Of a stretch of 64,000 nt of DNA, positions 58,995-64,000 are shown one piece after another (the first letter of the stretch is position 1; each line of letters begins with the position of its first letter). This DNA is from Streptomyces caniscabiei (GTDB lineage: Bacteria > Actinomycetota > Actinomycetes > Streptomycetales > Streptomycetaceae), in assembly GCF_014930365.1 (NCBI RefSeq), contig NZ_JABXWI010000001.1, positions 507,958-571,957 of the forward strand, written 5' to 3'. The translations under genes were made by a program, and so were the position numbers. The notes below the pieces were generated by a model. The model worked only from the letters and a program-made list of their open reading frames with translations, was not told the origin of the DNA and did not search any database.

Positions 58995-60371
58995 CTACGG
59001 AAGCGTCCTACCCAGCAGACCGTCCGGCAGGAACCGCCGGGCGTCCCCCGCCGCCAGCCGCGACTTCGCCCCGGCCCCCGAACCGGAGTCCGAACCGGAA
59101 TCCGACCGGGCCCCGGACCCGTCCCCCGCATCCGCCCCCGGGTCCTCCGGCGTCGGGCACAGCGCCTCGATGACGTGTTCGTTGATCGCGTCGTCGATCG
59201 GGCTCGGCTCCAGGGCCGTGCCGTCCGCGTTGAGGCGCTGGTACTTCATCAGGTTCCAGCCCATGGAGAGCTGGCGGTCGCCGTCCGCGCTGGTGAGGCT
59301 GATGGTGCCCGCGCCGAAGACTCCGCCGTCGTGGCCCCAGAACCGCCCGCAGCCGGGCACGTCGAGGGTGTAGATGCCGAGGCCGTAGTCGATCGCGGCG
59401 CCCGGGGCGAGCTCCACCGGGACCGTGCGCCGCATCTCGGCGAGCGACGAGCGGCGGAGCAGGTCACCGGTGAGCAGCTTCCGGTAGAACCGGTTGAGGT
59501 CGTCCGTCGTGGAGACGATCGCGCCGGCCGTGTACGCCCAGGACATGTCGTAGACGCTGTAGTCGCGGGGCGGGTCGATGAGCCCGTAGAACGACTCGTA
59601 CATCCGGGAGTGCGGGCCCTTGATGTACGCGGTGCGCGGGTACGAGGTGTGGCGCAGCCCGGCGCGGTCGATGACGTTGCGGGTGATGTACGTCGACGCC
59701 TTCTGGCCGGTCACCTTCTCCAGGATCAGGCCGGCGATGACGTAGTTGGTGTTGGAGTAGCTGCCCGGCTGCGCGCCGGGGCGCCCGGTGGCGGGGGCCG
59801 CGAGGCCGAGCCGTACGAGCTCGCGGGGGCGGATCGAGCGGAAGCGGTGCTCGTCGAGGCTGGCGGTGGAGTTCTGGGCGAGGGAGGGGAACGCTCCGAC
59901 GACGTAGTCGCCTATGTGGCTGGTGTGGTTGAGGAGCATCCGTACGGTGACGGCGTCCCCGCGCTCCCGGGCGTCCCCGTCGGTGCCGGTGCCCTCGAAC
60001 AGCTCGGGGACGTAGTCCGTGACCGGGGCGTCGAGGCTGATCCGGCCCCGCTCCACCTGCTGGAGGATCGCCACGGCCGTGAACGTCTTGCTGATGCTGC
60101 CGACGCGGTGCCGCATGTCCGGGGTGACCTCACGGCCCGTGTCCACGTCGGCCAGCCCGGCCGCGCCGGTCCAGCGTTCCCGGCCGTCCCGCACGGACGC
60201 GTACGTGCCGTACATCCCGGCCTCGTGGACCGCGTCGAGCGTCCCACGCAACTCGGCCCGGTCCAGCCGCTCCCCCGACGCGGCCGGGCCGGCCGCCTCG
60301 GCGGCGGGTACCGCCGCGCCCAGCAGAAGTGTGGTCCCCAGCACTGTCCCCACGAGACGTTGCACACGCAC
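58995..60371 (-). CDS. Secreted class C beta-lactamase-fold serine hydrolase
   Basis: 458 aa from the GTG at 60371, with GAGGGGGAC upstream. A signal peptide covers about residues 1-26. Motif 1 is RVGSISKTFTAV (Ser-x-x-Lys), motif 2 YSNTNYVIAG (Tyr-x-Asn), and motif 3 FWGHDGGVFG (His-x-Gly). A Ser/Gly/Asp repeat tail (about 418-440) links to a short basic C terminus. D-Ala-D-Ala carboxypeptidase or esterase activity is likely. The C-terminal repeat is probably cell-surface linker sequence. Confidence 0.88.
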   Translation of the reverse strand: MRVQRLVGTVLGTTLLLGAAVPAAEAAGPAASGERLDRAELRGTLDAVHEAGMYGTYASVRDGRERWTGAAGLADVDTGREVTPDMRHRVGSISKTFTAVAILQQVERGRISLDAPVTDYVPELFEGTGTDGDARERGDAVTVRMLLNHTSHIGDYVVGAFPSLAQNSTASLDEHRFRSIRPRELVRLGLAAPATGRPGAQPGSYSNTNYVIAGLILEKVTGQKASTYITRNVIDRAGLRHTSYPRTAYIKGPHSRMYESFYGLIDPPRDYSVYDMSWAYTAGAIVSTTDDLNRFYRKLLTGDLLRRSSLAEMRRTVPVELAPGAAIDYGLGIYTLDVPGCGRFWGHDGGVFGAGTISLTSADGDRQLSMGWNLMKYQRLNADGTALEPSPIDDAINEHVIEALCPTPEDPGADAGDGSGARSDSGSDSGSGAGAKSRLAAGDARRFLPDGLLGRTLP

Positions 60372-60494
60372 GACGTGTCCCCCTCGATCCTGACGTTCCG
60401 ACGGCCCCGGACGGTCAACTCCGTTGCCCTGTCAGGCGATTGTCACGAAGAACCGGTGCGCACTACATCCTTCCCGGGGACGATCACTCTCACA

Positions 60495-60524
60495 GCGGGA
60501 CCATGACATCCGTCATGGTCCCGC
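60495..60524. terminator. Terminator between two reverse-strand secreted hydrolase genes
   Basis: A perfect 13-bp stem GCGGGACCATGAC/GTCATGGTCCCGC, loop ATCC, 23 nt beyond the stop of the metalloprotease gene. Confidence 0.75.
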
Positions 60525-60546
60525 GGAGATCGGCGGACGAGGGGGG

Positions 60547-61476
60547 TCAGAGGCCGTACCGGGGCTTCATGTGGCGCCAGAAGTCCCGGAACATCCACTT
60601 GTCGAACTCGGTGATCTGGGTGGCGCTGCCCGCCTTCATGAGGAAGCAGCACTGGCCGGTCGGGGTCCAGTCGTAGAAGTCGTCGAGGCCGAAGGTGTGG
60701 CCGACCTCGTGCAGATAGATGTGGATGTTCTCCTGGTTCAGGGCGCCGGTGAAGTAGGAGCGGCCCATGCGCTGGCCCCAGTCACCGCCGGCGCCGCCGC
60801 CGAAGCCCTCGGTGAGCCAGAGGGACTGGTCGTAGTGGCGGGCGGCGCCGCCGGGACAGCGGGAGTAGTTGCCGTCCTGGTGGAAGAAGCGGCCGCAGTC
60901 GGGGTTGCACTGCGGGGCTCCGGCGCCGTCCAGCATGTTGGTGTAGATGTCGACGGAGTTGTCGCTCCACTGGAGGGTCGAGCGGTTCTTCACCGCCCAG
61001 CCGACGATGTTGACGGGGACGTTGGTGTACGGCCAGGCGTCGGTGCCCGTGCCGTTGTCGACCATCGCCGCCATCCACTTGCCGAACTGCTTCTTCAGCG
61101 CGGCGTGGATCTGGTCGCGCAGGGCCACGCTGACCGGCTGGTCCGACTCCCAGCGGACGCAGTAGTTGACGCTTCCGCGGTTGGCCATGATCTGGTCCCA
61201 GCCGTAGTTGCGGAAGCCGTAGAGGTTGCCGTAGGTCGACTCGACGTGGTTCCAGACCTCGTTCAGGGGCTGGACCAGGTTCGAGGGCGGGTTCCAGGCG
61301 GCGGGTGCGGCGGCGACCGCGGCCGCCACCGCCCTGTCCTGTGCCTGTGCCCGGTCCGTCCGGTCGTTCGCCGCCTGCGCGACGGACGGGGTGGTCAGAC
61401 CGGGTGCGAGCAGCACGGCCAGGACCGCGACGAGCACGGTGAGCAGTCTCGCGATGCGGGTGCGTGTGACGTGCAT
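60547..61476 (-). CDS. Secreted zinc metalloprotease (HExxHxxGxxD type)
   Basis: 309 aa from the ATG at 61476, with AAAGGGAG about 7 nt upstream. A signal peptide (about 1-36) and a short pro-like segment precede a catalytic domain with LHEVGHTFGLDDFYDW. The third ligand is Asp, as in snapalysin-like (M7) metzincins, and the enzyme is longer than snapalysin. A Met-turn candidate is CCFLMKAGSATQ. Six Cys in CVRW, CNPDCG, CPGG and CC pairs suggest disulfides. It is probably an extracellular protease used in nutrition. Confidence 0.85.
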   Translation of the reverse strand: MHVTRTRIARLLTVLVAVLAVLLAPGLTTPSVAQAANDRTDRAQAQDRAVAAAVAAAPAAWNPPSNLVQPLNEVWNHVESTYGNLYGFRNYGWDQIMANRGSVNYCVRWESDQPVSVALRDQIHAALKKQFGKWMAAMVDNGTGTDAWPYTNVPVNIVGWAVKNRSTLQWSDNSVDIYTNMLDGAGAPQCNPDCGRFFHQDGNYSRCPGGAARHYDQSLWLTEGFGGGAGGDWGQRMGRSYFTGALNQENIHIYLHEVGHTFGLDDFYDWTPTGQCCFLMKAGSATQITEFDKWMFRDFWRHMKPRYGL

Positions 61477-61590
61477 GGTGAACTCCCTTTGTGGGGTCGG
61501 GATTTCACGTGCCTTCCGTTCACCCTTCCGTCGCCGCCACCACCAGAAAAGGTTGCCCCTCCGAACCAACTCGGTCCGGCTCACCGCCAG

Positions 61591-62442
61591 TCAGGTCTGC
61601 TCGGCCTCCCCCGCCTCCCCGAACCGCGCCAGCGCCACCCCGCCCGCCACACAGCACACGAACCCGATCACGGCCGACCACGCGTAGCCGTGGCGGGTGG
61701 AGTCGCCGAGCCAGACCACCCCGAACACCCCCGGCCAGACGGTCTCGCAGATGACCATCGCCGCCGTCGCCGCCGTCACCGAGCCGGACTGGAGGGCCTG
61801 CACCAGCAGGAGGTAACCGCCGAGGCCCGAGACGACGACGGCGTACGCGGACGGCTGGGCCGGTACCCCGAGCACACCGGTGTCCGGCAGCAGCCGTACG
61901 GCGATCGCGGTGAGGCCGAAGCTCAGCCCCGCCGCCGCGCCGAGGACGACGGTCCGGCCCCGCCGCAGCCGGCCGCCCACGACCCAGCCGCCCGCCACCA
62001 CCAGCACCGACGCGACCAGCACCGCCACCCGCAGCGGGGCGTCGCCGTCCCCGTCGCCCGCGCGTCCGGCGGACACCGCCAGCGTCGCCAGCCCCAGACA
62101 GACCAGGGCCACGGCGGCCCACTCGGCCCGCCGCGGCCGCAGCCCCAGGACGACCGTGCCGGCCACCGCCGTGACCGCCAACGACGCGGCCACCGCCGCC
62201 TCCACCAGGAACACCGGCGCCAGCCGCAACGCCACCACCTGCGCCGCGAAACCGAGCGTGTCCAGTCCCGCCCCGACGAGGAACGGCCAGCCGCGCAGCA
62301 CCTCCACCACGGTCCGCCCCCGGTCGCGCGCTCCCAAGTCACCCCGCGCGGCCGCCACCCGGCGCGCGCCCAGCGCCTGGAACACGGTCGCCGTCCCCAT
62401 GCACACCGCCGCGCACAGCGCCCACGCCACACCCGCCACCAT
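61591..62442 (-). CDS. DMT-superfamily transporter (EamA-like)
   Basis: 283 aa with nine or ten hydrophobic segments and the two-fold DMT repeat (GTATVFQALGARRVAAARGD in the first, AAMVICETVWPGVFGVVWLG in the second). It has no ATPase or binding protein, so secondary transport of an amino acid or metabolite is expected. The 3' end is 115 bp from the metalloprotease gene. Confidence 0.85.
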   Translation of the reverse strand: MVAGVAWALCAAVCMGTATVFQALGARRVAAARGDLGARDRGRTVVEVLRGWPFLVGAGLDTLGFAAQVVALRLAPVFLVEAAVAASLAVTAVAGTVVLGLRPRRAEWAAVALVCLGLATLAVSAGRAGDGDGDAPLRVAVLVASVLVVAGGWVVGGRLRRGRTVVLGAAAGLSFGLTAIAVRLLPDTGVLGVPAQPSAYAVVVSGLGGYLLLVQALQSGSVTAATAAMVICETVWPGVFGVVWLGDSTRHGYAWSAVIGFVCCVAGGVALARFGEAGEAEQT

Positions 62443-62516
62443 GGGGGCACCGTAGGGCGCTCGCCCGGTGGCGTCACGCTCCCACCCTCACGACCGCACA
62501 AAGTCCGACAGAGTTA

Positions 62517-64000
<1,484 letters not shown>

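Overview
The window is high-GC DNA with strong third-position GC bias, frequent GTG starts, short SD-less leaders and gene families typical of Streptomyces (SlpD-type tripeptidyl aminopeptidase, SCO2400-like protein, SpoIIE/HATPase phosphatase, EACC1 conflict protein, ArgR-type boxes). It is read here as a piece of a Streptomyces chromosome, probably accessory or arm-proximal. Both ends cut through genes: a GH30 glycosidase on the left and a GH2 beta-galactosidase on the right.

Layout. 0-2 kb: GH30 glycosidase divergent from a LacI regulator, with a perfect 24-bp operator between them. 2-5 kb: a caspase-like protease fused to three membrane/PH-like modules, translationally coupled to an EACC1 protein. 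5-13 kb: a DesK/LuxR-type two-component pair, a class C serine hydrolase, a Rieske oxygenase, a small unknown and a secreted nuclease. 13-24.6 kb: an AhpD-like protein, an ECF sigma/anti-sigma pair, secreted proteins, a tripeptidyl aminopeptidase, an ArsR-like regulator, a PAS/GAF/PP2C phosphatase, an AMIN-like protein and a HEAT protein with an ADP-ribosyltransferase-like N terminus.

24.75-37.8 kb: one giant gene (about 4350 aa) encodes a hybrid assembly line, FAAL-ACP-KS-AT(malonyl)-KR-ACP-C-A-PCP-C, ending in a domain that resembles cyanobacterial acyl-ACP reductase (AAR) instead of a thioesterase. An orphan histidine kinase and a 14-helix MFS exporter follow, each preceded by the same TTGACTTA-type operator. 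A short lipo-amino aldehyde or derived product exported by the MFS pump is the simplest reading. This is the best candidate for an undescribed system.

41-52 kb: lysyl oxidase, SCO2400-like protein, a MarR/P450/ferredoxin unit with a clear palindromic operator, two TetR regulators and several hydrolases or oxidoreductases. 52-56 kb: small membrane proteins, a HEAT-repeat protein and argG with upstream arginine boxes. 56.4-58.3 kb: a TnpB-only IS605-type element has split a VOC (glyoxalase-fold) gene. The insertion can be reversed on paper to the base and shows a TCAC target. 58-64 kb: DEDDh exonuclease, class C serine hydrolase, secreted metalloprotease, DMT transporter and the Tat-exported GH2 enzyme.

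Four short tandem-repeat arrays (units of 15-24 bp) sit exactly at stop codons of neighbouring genes between 44 and 55 kb, which suggests local repeat expansion at 3' ends.
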